The notes below the pieces were generated by a model. It saw nothing but the letters and a program-made list of their open reading frames with translations, was not told the origin of the DNA and did no database searches. Shown here in pieces: positions 25,738-34,528 of a stretch of DNA of 64,000 nucleotides. Source of the stretch: Pedobacter sp. MC2016-05 (GTDB lineage: Bacteria; Bacteroidota; Bacteroidia; Sphingobacteriales; Sphingobacteriaceae). The stretch lies in the NCBI RefSeq assembly GCF_026239735.1, contig NZ_JAPIVT010000022.1, forward strand, positions 1 to 64,000, written 5' to 3'. The position numbers and the translations under genes were made by a program. The stretch's first letter is position 1; the number at the start of each line of letters is the position of its first letter.

Positions 25738-28170
25738 ATGTTCAAATCCAAAGTAATCTTAATCCTATCGCTTCTTTTATCCGTTTATTTTCAAGGTTTA
25801 GCGCAGAGAAACCAAATTACACTTAACGATGGTTGGAAATTTTCTAAAGGCACTTTTGCCGATGCAGCTGCACCAGGTTTTGACGACAGCAAATGGCAAA
25901 GCGTTCGCGTTCCTCATGATTGGGCCATTTCTGGTCCTTTCGATAAGGAAATAGACAAACAAGTTACTGCCATCACGCAGAACGGTGAGACAAAGCCGAC
26001 TGAAAAAACAGGTAGAACGGGTGCATTACCCTATATTGGCGAAGGGTGGTACAGAAAAAAACTTATTCTTCCAGCCGTTACTTCAACGCAAAAAGTGTTG
26101 CTGCAAATCGATGGTGCAATGAGCGAACCCAGGGTTTACCTTAACGGAAAGCAAGTGGGGCAATGGAATTATGGTTACAATTATTTTTATATAGACATTA
26201 CCAATGAACTGAAATCAAAAGATAATGTGCTGGCCATTCACCTTAATAACAAGCCAAAATCTTCCCGTTGGTATCCTGGTGCAGGGTTGTATCGCAATGT
26301 TCACCTTATTATCAAAGAAGAGAAAAGCATCGATCAATGGGGCATTACCATCACTACACCGGTGGTAGAAAAGGGATTCGCCAAGGTGAACGTAAAAACC
26401 AAACTAACTGGCTCAAACTCGCGTCTGGTTAGTCAGGTTTTGGATAGTTCGGGTAAACAGGTTGCTGCAGATACTGCAAAATCTTTTTTTGGACAGGAGG
26501 CAGATCAGAATATTCGCGTTTCCGAACCAAGGTTATGGAGCCCTGAAAACCCATATCTGTACACGCTTGTTTCTACGGTATATGATGGTGACCAGGTAAA
26601 AGATATCGTTAAAACTCGTTTCGGCATCAGAACCATTAGTTTTAAGGCCAATGAGGGTTTCAGTTTAAACGGACAAGTGCGAAAATTTAAAGGGGTTTGT
26701 TTACATCATGATTTAGGTCCGCTCGGAGCCGCGATTAATGTTGCAGCCTTACGCAGACAACTAACCATCTTGAAAGATATGGGTTGCGACGCAATCAGGA
26801 GTTCGCATAATATGCCATCACCCGAACAATTGGAGCTTTGCGATGAAATGGGATTTATGTTCCTGGCAGAAAGTTTTGATGAATGGGCAAAAGCAAAGGT
26901 AGAAAATGGTTATCATTTGTATTTCAATACTGATGCTGAGAAAGATATCGTAAATCTTGTACAGGCAAACAAAAACCACCCAAGTATTGTGATGTGGAGT
27001 TCGGGAAATGAGGTGCCAGATCAATTTGGGGCAGAAGGTGTTAAAAGGGCAAAATGGTTACAGGAAATTTTCCATCGTGAAGATCCCACTCGTCCGGTAA
27101 CGGTTGGTATGGATCAGGTTAAGGCCACCATGCAATCGGGCTTTGGTGCACTTTTAGACATCCCAGGGCTAAATTATCGGGTGCATCTTTACGAGGAGGC
27201 CAATAAAGCTTTTCCGCAAGGTTTTATTTTAGGTTCTGAAACAGCTTCTACAGTAAGTTCGCGAGGGGTTTATAAATTTCCCGTGGTTAAGGCCAAAGAT
27301 AAGCAGTATGATGATTTTCAATCTTCATCCTACGATATGGAATACTGCAGCTGGTCTAATCTTCCAGATGATGATTTTGTAATGCAGGATGATAAACCCT
27401 GGGTGATAGGGGAGTTTGTATGGACTGGGTTCGATTATCTGGGCGAACCTACCCCTTACGACAACAGCTGGCCTTCAAGGAGTTCTTATTTCGGGATTTC
27501 CGATCTAGCGGGTCTACCAAAAGACCGATACTATTTATACCGAAGCAGATGGAACAAAACTAAACCAACACTGCATTTACTTCCGCATTGGAATTGGGAA
27601 AATAGAACTGGAGAGACAACACCTGTTTTTGTTTACACCAACTATGATAGCGCTGAACTTTTCTTGAATGGCAAAAGCCTCGGTGTTCGTAAGAAAGACA
27701 AAACATCACCCCAAAATAGATACAGATTGATGTGGATGGATGTCAAATATCAACCGGGAACGCTTAAAGTTGTTGCATTTGATGAACAGGGCAATCCAGC
27801 TGCGGAAGAAAAAATAGTAACTGCGGCTAAACCTTATAAAATTGTACTTACTCCAGACCGAAGTATAATTAGCGCCGATGGAAAAGATCTGTCTTTCGTT
27901 ACCGTTTCAGTGGTCGATAAAAACGGAAATCCATGTCCTACAGCCACCCAACAACTCAATTTTGAAGTGAACGGTAATGGGAAATTTAAGGCAGTGTGTA
28001 ATGGCGATGCCACATCTTTAGAAAGTTTCGAGAAACCTACAATGAAATTGTTCAGCGGAAAAGTGGTGGTTCTGGTAGAGTCAACCGTTATTCCAGGCAA
28101 AATAAAATTAAACGTAAATGGTGGTGGTTTAAAGTCAGCGCAGACAGAAATTATTTCTAAAACCAAATAA
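25738..28170 (+). CDS. Secreted GH2 beta-galactosidase-type enzyme
   Basis: An 810-residue exported protein (signal peptide to about residue 22, ending GLAQ). The domains are a jelly-roll sugar-binding domain (about residues 30-200), an immunoglobulin-like domain (about 205-305), a TIM barrel (about 310-600) and C-terminal beta domains of the DUF4982 and Big-like type. Catalytic residues are visible: Glu425 (SGNEV) as acid/base and Glu501 (LGSETAS) as nucleophile. Enzymes of this type usually cleave terminal beta-galactose, which fits the galactan side chains of RG-I. It opens the PUL and appears to be its own transcript, with the shared operator motif upstream. Confidence 0.9.
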   Translation: MFKSKVILILSLLLSVYFQGLAQRNQITLNDGWKFSKGTFADAAAPGFDDSKWQSVRVPHDWAISGPFDKEIDKQVTAITQNGETKPTEKTGRTGALPYIGEGWYRKKLILPAVTSTQKVLLQIDGAMSEPRVYLNGKQVGQWNYGYNYFYIDITNELKSKDNVLAIHLNNKPKSSRWYPGAGLYRNVHLIIKEEKSIDQWGITITTPVVEKGFAKVNVKTKLTGSNSRLVSQVLDSSGKQVAADTAKSFFGQEADQNIRVSEPRLWSPENPYLYTLVSTVYDGDQVKDIVKTRFGIRTISFKANEGFSLNGQVRKFKGVCLHHDLGPLGAAINVAALRRQLTILKDMGCDAIRSSHNMPSPEQLELCDEMGFMFLAESFDEWAKAKVENGYHLYFNTDAEKDIVNLVQANKNHPSIVMWSSGNEVPDQFGAEGVKRAKWLQEIFHREDPTRPVTVGMDQVKATMQSGFGALLDIPGLNYRVHLYEEANKAFPQGFILGSETASTVSSRGVYKFPVVKAKDKQYDDFQSSSYDMEYCSWSNLPDDDFVMQDDKPWVIGEFVWTGFDYLGEPTPYDNSWPSRSSYFGISDLAGLPKDRYYLYRSRWNKTKPTLHLLPHWNWENRTGETTPVFVYTNYDSAELFLNGKSLGVRKKDKTSPQNRYRLMWMDVKYQPGTLKVVAFDEQGNPAAEEKIVTAAKPYKIVLTPDRSIISADGKDLSFVTVSVVDKNGNPCPTATQQLNFEVNGNGKFKAVCNGDATSLESFEKPTMKLFSGKVVVLVESTVIPGKIKLNVNGGGLKSAQTEIISKTK

Positions 28171-28204
28171 GCTTGAGCTTGAAGTATTTTCTCGATTAAG
28201 TTTA

Positions 28205-28225
28205 GCGGGTGGCTACAGGATGGTC
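28205..28225 (+). promoter_or_regulatory. ACAGGAT-box site before the GH28 operon
   Basis: ACAGGATGG at 28215 matches the half-site of the other three PUL promoters; the half-site 10 bp upstream (GCGGGTG) is poor, so this copy is single or degenerate. A TATTTGG -7-like element follows at 28245 and a CTAACCAAATATG box at 28274-28286. Confidence 0.5.
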
Positions 28226-28242
28226 AATAAAAATTGTTTCTG

Positions 28243-28286
28243 CATATTTGGTTGCAATTGAGTTTTCAGTTGCCTAACCAAATATG
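28243..28286 (+). promoter_or_regulatory. 11-bp inverted repeat in the leader of the GH28 operon
   Basis: CATATTTGGTT (28243-28253) and AACCAAATATG (28276-28286) are a perfect inverted repeat with a 22-nt spacer, about 40 bp before the GH28 start. Its right arm is the same TAACCAAATAT box seen near the other PUL starts. It could be an operator for a dimeric protein or a transcript hairpin. Confidence 0.5.
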
Positions 28287-28324
28287 TTTTTCCTAGTGCC
28301 GATTGCGGTTCGACCATTCAATTT

Positions 28325-29692
28325 ATGAGTAAAAGAATTTTATTTCTGAGCTTTCTATCAATTTTTGCGCTTTCTTTTAGTCGCAAAACGGAAACCATTA
28401 AGATAAAGGCAATCAAAGTACAAACACCTTTTAATATGCCAGCCGTAAAGTACCCGGATTTTACAGGTGTTAAGCGGTTTTCTATTGTCGATTTTGGGGC
28501 TGTGCTTGGCGATAAAATTAAAAATTCTAAAGCGATAGCCGCCGCAATTGATCAGGCTAATCGAGAAAATGGGGGTATTGTAGTGGTTCCAGAAGGCCAA
28601 TGGCTAACTGGCAAAATTCAACTAAAAAGCAATGTTAATCTGCATTTAAATCGAGGTGCTGTGCTTTTGTTTTCCGAAGATCCAAACGATTATCTGCCTG
28701 CAGTACACAGCAGTTGGGAAGGCATGGAATGTTACAACTATGCTCCTTTAATTTATGCTTACCAATGCAAAAACATAGCCATTACAGGCGAGGGTGAGGT
28801 TAAGGCCAAAATGGAAATTTGGAAAACCTGGTTTGCACGCCCAAAGGCACACATGGAAAGTATAAAGCGTTTGTACAATTTAGCTGCGGCATACAGTCCG
28901 ATAGAGGACCGGCAAATGGTTAACGATACCGCTCATCTTCGACCTCAGTTTATACAATTTAATCGCTGTGAAAATGTATTGTTGGAAGGAATTACCATTA
29001 CCAATAGTCCATTTTGGACAATCCATCCATACTTATCAAAAAACGTTGTCATTAGAAAGCTAAAGGTTTATGCCCATGGTCACAATAACGATGGTGTAGA
29101 CCCAGAGATGAGCGAAAACGTTTTAATCGAAGATTGCGTTTTTGACCAGGGTGATGATGCTATTGCTATTAAATCTGGTCGGAACCCAGAAGGTTGGCGG
29201 CTAAAAACCCCTTCAAAAAATATCGTCATTAGAAATTGCTTGGTTAAAAATGGACATCAGTTGGTTGCCATTGGCAGTGAACTTTCTGGCGGAATTGAGA
29301 ATGTGCTTGTTGAAAACTGCGAAGTGAACGATGGAGCCAAACTTAATCACTTAATATTTATCAAAACAAACGAAAGGATGGGCGGCTATGTGCGGAATAT
29401 CTACGCCAAAAACATAAATGCCGGCAAAATAGATTTAGGCATCCTCGGAATTGAAACAAACGTGTTATATCAATGGAAAGACCTTGTGCCAACAGTTGAA
29501 GTGAGGCTTACGCCAATCAGTAACATTGTTTTGGATAATGTGAAAGCCAGAGAGGTTAAGTTTATATCGAGGATATTGGGAGAAAAAACCTTACCTGTTA
29601 AAAATGTTTCCCTTAAAAACGTATCGGCAGAAAAGGTAACTGAATCTGAAGATATTCATCAAAACGTGGTAGCATTTACTAGCAAAAAATAA
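28325..29692 (+). CDS. Secreted GH28 polygalacturonase-type hydrolase
   Basis: A 455-residue enzyme with an N-terminal signal (MSKRILFLSFLSIFALSFS). The right-handed beta-helix of GH28 is evident, with the catalytic Asp set in NNDGVDPE (Asp259) and GDDAIAIKSG (Asp277, Asp278). The usual GHG motif reads GHQLVAIGSE here, while a conserved FIKTNERMGG follows. GH28 members act on polygalacturonan or, in RG-I loci, on the galacturonic acid-rhamnose backbone; the exact linkage cannot be read from sequence. It is the first of three genes in one operon with the esterase and GH127 genes, with gaps of 14 and 9 bp. Confidence 0.92.
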   Translation: MSKRILFLSFLSIFALSFSRKTETIKIKAIKVQTPFNMPAVKYPDFTGVKRFSIVDFGAVLGDKIKNSKAIAAAIDQANRENGGIVVVPEGQWLTGKIQLKSNVNLHLNRGAVLLFSEDPNDYLPAVHSSWEGMECYNYAPLIYAYQCKNIAITGEGEVKAKMEIWKTWFARPKAHMESIKRLYNLAAAYSPIEDRQMVNDTAHLRPQFIQFNRCENVLLEGITITNSPFWTIHPYLSKNVVIRKLKVYAHGHNNDGVDPEMSENVLIEDCVFDQGDDAIAIKSGRNPEGWRLKTPSKNIVIRNCLVKNGHQLVAIGSELSGGIENVLVENCEVNDGAKLNHLIFIKTNERMGGYVRNIYAKNINAGKIDLGILGIETNVLYQWKDLVPTVEVRLTPISNIVLDNVKAREVKFISRILGEKTLPVKNVSLKNVSAEKVTESEDIHQNVVAFTSKK

Positions 29693-29706
29693 CCAGCAAA
29701 AAGCAA

Positions 29707-31032
29707 ATGAATTTTAAAAAACTAATATTAATTAGCGGCGTTGTGTTTTTCTGCCACCAATTAAAAGCGCAAAGTACAATTGATTATAAGTTTGACTTTG
29801 GGCCAGGCAAGGCAGCAAAAAACTACATCAAAATTTTACCAAAAACCAGCTTTGTGGATAACAAAAAATATGGTTTCGATTTTGATAGTGAGGTACAAGG
29901 AATCGACCGTGGAGGCAAAAACCTGCTCAATGCCGATTTGGTTCGAAGCGATAAGCCATTCTATTTTTCGGTACAGGTGCCAGAGGGCAATTATAAGGTA
30001 ACTTTAATATTGGGCGACGCGAAAGAAGCAGCGTTAACTACGGTTAAAGCAGAATCTCGAAGGTTGATGCTGGAGGATGTTAAAACTAAAGCAGGCCAAT
30101 ATGTGGTCAAATCGTTCATTGTAAATGTTAAAAGCAAAAACATTAAAGATGGTAGAATTGTAGGGTTGAAACCCCGAGAGCTTACCAAACTAGATTGGGA
30201 CGATAAATTAACGTTAGAATTTGACCATCAAACCGCATTGGCAGGCTTGGAGCTTACAAAAGTTGAAGATCAGATTACTGTTTTTCTGGCTGGCAATTCT
30301 ACGGTTGTAAATCAGGAAAATGAGCCATGGGCATCCTGGGGACAAATGATTCCGCGGTTTTTTAAACCTGGCGTCGCCATTGCCAATCATGCAGAATCTG
30401 GTCTCACGTTGAGCTCTTTTCAGGGTAGCAGAAGGTTAAATAAAATTCTGAGTATTGCAAAGCCAGGCGATTACCTGTTTATAGAATTTGGTCACAATGA
30501 TCAAAAGGAAAAAGGCGCCAATGATGGGGCTTATAAATCCTATACGGAGCGGATGAAAATCTTTGTTTCTGAATTCAAGAAAATTGGGGGAATCCCTGTA
30601 ATTGTTACTTCAACTAGCAGAAGATCTTTCGGAGCAGATGGAAAAACACAGAATACCCTCGGCGATTTTCCAGATGCCGCAAGAAAGGTGGCTAAAGAAG
30701 AAAACATTGCTTTGATCGATCTTAATATGATGACAGCTAAATTATACGATGCATTGGGCGAGGAAAAATCTAAAAAGGCCTTTGTTCATTATCCCGCAAA
30801 TAGCTATCCTGACCAAGATAAACCATTAGCTGATAATACCCATTTTAATCCTTACGGTGCTTATGAAATTGCAAAGTGCGTGGTTTTGGGAATTAAAACC
30901 CAACAACTTGGTATTGCAAAATATATTGTGAATGATTTTACTGATTTCGATCCATCAAAACCTGATGATCCAATGGTTTGGAAATGGCCTGAAAGCCCAA
31001 ACAGTAGCCTAATTAAACCTGATGGCAATTAA
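29707..31032 (+). CDS. Secreted CE12-type rhamnogalacturonan acetylesterase
   Basis: A 441-residue exported protein (signal peptide to about residue 21, ending LKAQ). Residues about 25-180 form an N-terminal beta domain like a carbohydrate-binding module. From about residue 190 comes the SGNH hydrolase of the CE12 type: FLAGNSTVV (block I), FIEFGHNDQ (block III) and DNTHFNPYGAYE at the end, giving the Asp-His of the triad. Block I has Asn in place of the Asp in the common GDSTV. Such enzymes remove acetyl groups from the galacturonic acids of RG-I, opening the backbone to hydrolases. It lies between GH28 and GH127 genes. Confidence 0.88.
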   Translation: MNFKKLILISGVVFFCHQLKAQSTIDYKFDFGPGKAAKNYIKILPKTSFVDNKKYGFDFDSEVQGIDRGGKNLLNADLVRSDKPFYFSVQVPEGNYKVTLILGDAKEAALTTVKAESRRLMLEDVKTKAGQYVVKSFIVNVKSKNIKDGRIVGLKPRELTKLDWDDKLTLEFDHQTALAGLELTKVEDQITVFLAGNSTVVNQENEPWASWGQMIPRFFKPGVAIANHAESGLTLSSFQGSRRLNKILSIAKPGDYLFIEFGHNDQKEKGANDGAYKSYTERMKIFVSEFKKIGGIPVIVTSTSRRSFGADGKTQNTLGDFPDAARKVAKEENIALIDLNMMTAKLYDALGEEKSKKAFVHYPANSYPDQDKPLADNTHFNPYGAYEIAKCVVLGIKTQQLGIAKYIVNDFTDFDPSKPDDPMVWKWPESPNSSLIKPDGN

Positions 31033-31041
31033 GACACGATC

Positions 31042-33387
31042 ATGAAATTCATTCTATCCCTTATTTGTTTTTCTACTTTTACCGTATTTTGTGTTGCGCA
31101 ACAAAAACTGACCGCATTTAAGTTGAGCGATGTTCGTTTGTTAGAAAGTCCTTTTTTAGCCGCTCAGCAAACCGACCGAACATATATGCTTTCGCTTGAT
31201 GCTGATAAACTTTTGGCACCATACCTTACAGAGGCTGGCTTAACACCAAAATCAAGTTCGTATGGGAACTGGGAAAATACGGGCTTGGATGGGCACATTG
31301 GTGGCCATTACGTTTCGGCACTCTCATTAATGTATGCCGCAACAGGCGATTTAAAAGTAAAGCAGCGGCTGGATTATATGATCGATGAGCTGGAGAAATG
31401 TCAAACCAAAAATGGTAACGGCTATCTTTCGGGGGTGCCTGACGGAAAGAAAATTTGGGAGCAGATTAAAGCAGGCAACATAAAATCATCAAGTTTCTCG
31501 CTAAATGATAGATGGGTTCCATTGTACAACATTCATAAAATTTACGCGGGCCTTTACGATGCTTATGCTATTGCTGGAAACATCGAGGCGAAAAGAATGC
31601 TCATTAAGCTTACCGATTGGTGCATTGATTTGGTATCGGGTTTAACCGATCAGCAAATTCAAACTCTATTAAAAAGTGAACATGGAGGCTTGAATGAGGT
31701 TTTTGCCAACGTATATTCAATTACTAAAGATAAAAAATATCTTAAATTGGCCAGACAGTTTTCAGATAACTCTATTTTAAATCCACTTGAAGACGAGAAA
31801 GATTCTTTAAATGGTTTACATGCCAATACTCAAATTCCAAAGGTGATTGGGTTTGAGCAAATTGCACTGGTAGCAGCCGATACCGCAATGGCAAAAGCTG
31901 CAGATTTTTTTTGGAAGACAGTTGTAAACCACCGAACTACTTCCATTGGGGGTAATAGTGTAAGGGAGCACTTTCATCCTTCAAACGATTTTTCTTCGAT
32001 GCTTGAATCGAGGGAAGGACCGGAAACATGTAATTCTTACAATATGCTGAAGCTCACCAAGCAGCTATTTCTTGCCAATCCATCGAACACTTATTTAGAT
32101 TATTACGAACGAACGCTTTATAACCATATTCTTACTTCACAACGTAGCAAAGGCGGATTTGTTTATTTTACCCCCATGCGTCCGGGGCATTATCGAACTT
32201 ATTCAAATCCTCAGGAAAGTTTTTGGTGTTGTGTGGGATCAGGATTGGAAAATCACGGTAAATACGGTGAGTTGATTTATGCTCATGATGAAAAAAACTT
32301 GTTTGTGAACCTGTTTATTCCATCGCAAGTTGAATGGAAGGAACGCGGGATAAAGGCTATTCAAAGAACGTCTTTTCCAAACACTAATTTTACCACTCTT
32401 GAAATTTCGTTGACAAAAAAACAGCAATTCGCTGTGAACTTGCGTTATCCTTCCTGGGTTGAAAAAAATAAAATGCAGGTTTTTGTTAACGGAAAACCTG
32501 TTGAAGTGAAAGATTTAAAAACCGGTTATGTAAGCGTTAACAGACTATGGTCAACAGGCGATCGGATAAAAGTAATCTTACCAATGCATACCACAACCGA
32601 ATTTATGCCTGATGGATCGGACTGGGTTTCCTTTGTGCATGGCCCGGTGGTACTGGCAGCAGCATTAGATACCCTCGATCAGCCGAATATCACTGCCGAT
32701 GGAAGCAGAATGGGACATATTGCATCAGGCAAGCTTTTGCCGATAAACGAAGCGCCTTTAGTAACTGGAACTAGGAGCACCCTTGCCAATCAGGTAAAAC
32801 CTTTCCCGAACAATACATTGGAATTTAGTGCTTCAACATTGATTTATCAACCGAAATACAAAGATTTAAAGCTGGTTCCTTTTTACAATTTAGAGGAAAA
32901 AAGATACGTCATTTATTTCCCTTACGCTACGATAGAAGGTTTGCCCGAACGTGCGAAGGCCATTCAGCTTGCAGAAAAAGAGAAACAGGCATTAGAGCTG
33001 CAAACGATTGACATTGTAAATACTGGTGAACAGCAACCCGAGTCTGATCATGATTTTAAAGGAGAGAAAACGGATAATGGAACCTTCAATGATCAGCATT
33101 TTAGAAACGGATCTGGCTGGTTCAGTTATGTGCTGAAAAACAAGGATTTACAAGCTCGTAAAGTGAGGCTGTTATTGTATGGCGCTGAAAAAAATAGAAC
33201 TTTCGATGTGTTTACTAATGGCAAACTTGTAACGCAAATCTCAATGGATGGAAGTAATGGAAATGCTTTTTTCTCAAAAGATATTTTAATTCCAGAATCT
33301 TTATTGACCAAGGAAATCACCGTAAGATTTGAAGCAAGTAAAGGCGCCAGGATTGCTAATATTTACGAAGTAAGATTGATGCGATAA
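31042..33387 (+). CDS. Secreted GH127 beta-L-arabinofuranosidase
   Basis: A 781-residue exported enzyme (signal to about residue 19). The GH127 (alpha/alpha)6 barrel is clear. It holds the cysteine-zinc site of the family: GPETCNS (Glu328, Cys330) and SFWCCVGSG (Cys396, Cys397), matching the known E-x-C and C-C ligands, with one of the paired Cys the presumed nucleophile. Glu309 in REHF may be the acid/base residue. The C-terminal 300 residues form beta domains. The enzyme would release beta-linked L-arabinofuranose. It completes the GH28 operon and is followed by a hairpin between convergent genes. Confidence 0.93.
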   Translation: MKFILSLICFSTFTVFCVAQQKLTAFKLSDVRLLESPFLAAQQTDRTYMLSLDADKLLAPYLTEAGLTPKSSSYGNWENTGLDGHIGGHYVSALSLMYAATGDLKVKQRLDYMIDELEKCQTKNGNGYLSGVPDGKKIWEQIKAGNIKSSSFSLNDRWVPLYNIHKIYAGLYDAYAIAGNIEAKRMLIKLTDWCIDLVSGLTDQQIQTLLKSEHGGLNEVFANVYSITKDKKYLKLARQFSDNSILNPLEDEKDSLNGLHANTQIPKVIGFEQIALVAADTAMAKAADFFWKTVVNHRTTSIGGNSVREHFHPSNDFSSMLESREGPETCNSYNMLKLTKQLFLANPSNTYLDYYERTLYNHILTSQRSKGGFVYFTPMRPGHYRTYSNPQESFWCCVGSGLENHGKYGELIYAHDEKNLFVNLFIPSQVEWKERGIKAIQRTSFPNTNFTTLEISLTKKQQFAVNLRYPSWVEKNKMQVFVNGKPVEVKDLKTGYVSVNRLWSTGDRIKVILPMHTTTEFMPDGSDWVSFVHGPVVLAAALDTLDQPNITADGSRMGHIASGKLLPINEAPLVTGTRSTLANQVKPFPNNTLEFSASTLIYQPKYKDLKLVPFYNLEEKRYVIYFPYATIEGLPERAKAIQLAEKEKQALELQTIDIVNTGEQQPESDHDFKGEKTDNGTFNDQHFRNGSGWFSYVLKNKDLQARKVRLLLYGAEKNRTFDVFTNGKLVTQISMDGSNGNAFFSKDILIPESLLTKEITVRFEASKGARIANIYEVRLMR

Positions 33388-33444
33388 CATTTCGAATGTT
33401 AGCAAATCTTAGCAACCAATAACTAGTTAAGGAAGTTTATTTAT

Positions 33445-33490
33445 CTGCTTCTTTCTCTTTCGCATGATCGGAAGAAAAAGAAGCAGTTTT
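33445..33490. terminator. Bidirectional terminator between convergent genes
   Basis: CTGCTTCTTTCTCTT and AAGAAAAAGAAGCAG form a long stem with one mismatch around a GATC-containing loop, followed by TTTT on the plus side. It lies between the GH127 and GH43 genes, which run toward each other. Confidence 0.6.
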
Positions 33491-33555
33491 AGCAAAAATA
33501 GTTCAAGTACCTTCAGCGAAAGCGAAATAATCATCATCACCATTAACCGAGGCGA

Positions 33556-34527
33556 CTAGTTTGCTTTTTTTACTCCTTCGCTGGTCATTACTATCCTTTT
33601 TATCGTTCCGTCGCTATTATAGTTCAAATAATCGATGCAAACAGATCTTCTGAAACTTCCACCGTCAGTATTAATGGCGCCGTTGTGGTAAATGAAATAT
33701 GATTTTCCTTTGAAATCGATTATCGCTTGATGATTGGTATTCGAATTTCCAGCTATTTCGTTCAAAATGCCTTTATATTCCCATGGTCCATTTACATTTT
33801 TGCTCATGGCGTAAACAATCTTCTCAGGGAAACCTGAAGCATAAGAAAGGTAGTACCAGTTTTTGCGTTTATGTATCCACGGTGCCTCGGTAAATTCGGG
33901 GATGTCAATTTTCTTTATCGGGCCATCCAATTCGATCATATTCTTTTTAAGCTTGGCATAGTAGCACCTTTGGTTGCCCCAAAATAAATACGCCTGTCCA
34001 TCATCATCAATGATTACTGATGGATCAATGTCATCCCAGCTTATTTTGACATCAGTAGTCATATCATTTGTGATCAGCGCTTTACCAATTGCATCTTTAA
34101 AAGGTCCCCGAGGACTGTCAGAAACCGCTACTCCGATAGATTTTCCATGTATAGTTCCGTGAGAAATAGCCACATACCAATAAAACTTCCCATCGCGTTC
34201 AATTACTTGTGAGGCCCAGGCATCGTTTTTTGCCCATGCAAAGTTTTTAACGTTTAGCGGTGAAGGATGTTCCTTCCAATTAATCATATCTGCTGAAGAA
34301 TACACTAACCAATCATGCATTTCGTAATTCTCTTTTCCCTTCGGGGCGACATCATGTCCGGTGTATAAGTAAACCGAATCGCCGTAAACATAAGCCGCAG
34401 GGTCTGCCGTATATTTATCCGTTATTATCGGATTGCCTTTCGCTACGATAATTTTCTCCTGGGCCTTTATGCCAAATTGTATCGCTGAAAGCATTACTAT
34501 TGATAGGCCTAATCGTGTTAACATCAT
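33556..34527 (-). CDS. Secreted GH43 arabinan-degrading enzyme
   Basis: A 323-residue exported enzyme with a signal peptide of about 22 residues (ending IKAQ). The five-bladed beta-propeller of GH43 is visible, with the catalytic triad segments YTADPAAYVYGD (Asp, base), SWDDIDPSVIIDDDGQAYL (pKa-modulating Asp) and IPEFTEAPWI (Glu, acid). There is no extra carbohydrate-binding domain. It most likely removes or cleaves alpha-L-arabinose from arabinan, though GH43 also has xylosidases and galactosidases. It is the last gene of the minus-strand GH51-GH51-GH43-GH43 operon, with only a 1-bp gap to the gene before it. Confidence 0.9.
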   Translation of the reverse strand: MMLTRLGLSIVMLSAIQFGIKAQEKIIVAKGNPIITDKYTADPAAYVYGDSVYLYTGHDVAPKGKENYEMHDWLVYSSADMINWKEHPSPLNVKNFAWAKNDAWASQVIERDGKFYWYVAISHGTIHGKSIGVAVSDSPRGPFKDAIGKALITNDMTTDVKISWDDIDPSVIIDDDGQAYLFWGNQRCYYAKLKKNMIELDGPIKKIDIPEFTEAPWIHKRKNWYYLSYASGFPEKIVYAMSKNVNGPWEYKGILNEIAGNSNTNHQAIIDFKGKSYFIYHNGAINTDGGSFRRSVCIDYLNYNSDGTIKRIVMTSEGVKKAN

Positions 34528-34528
34528 A

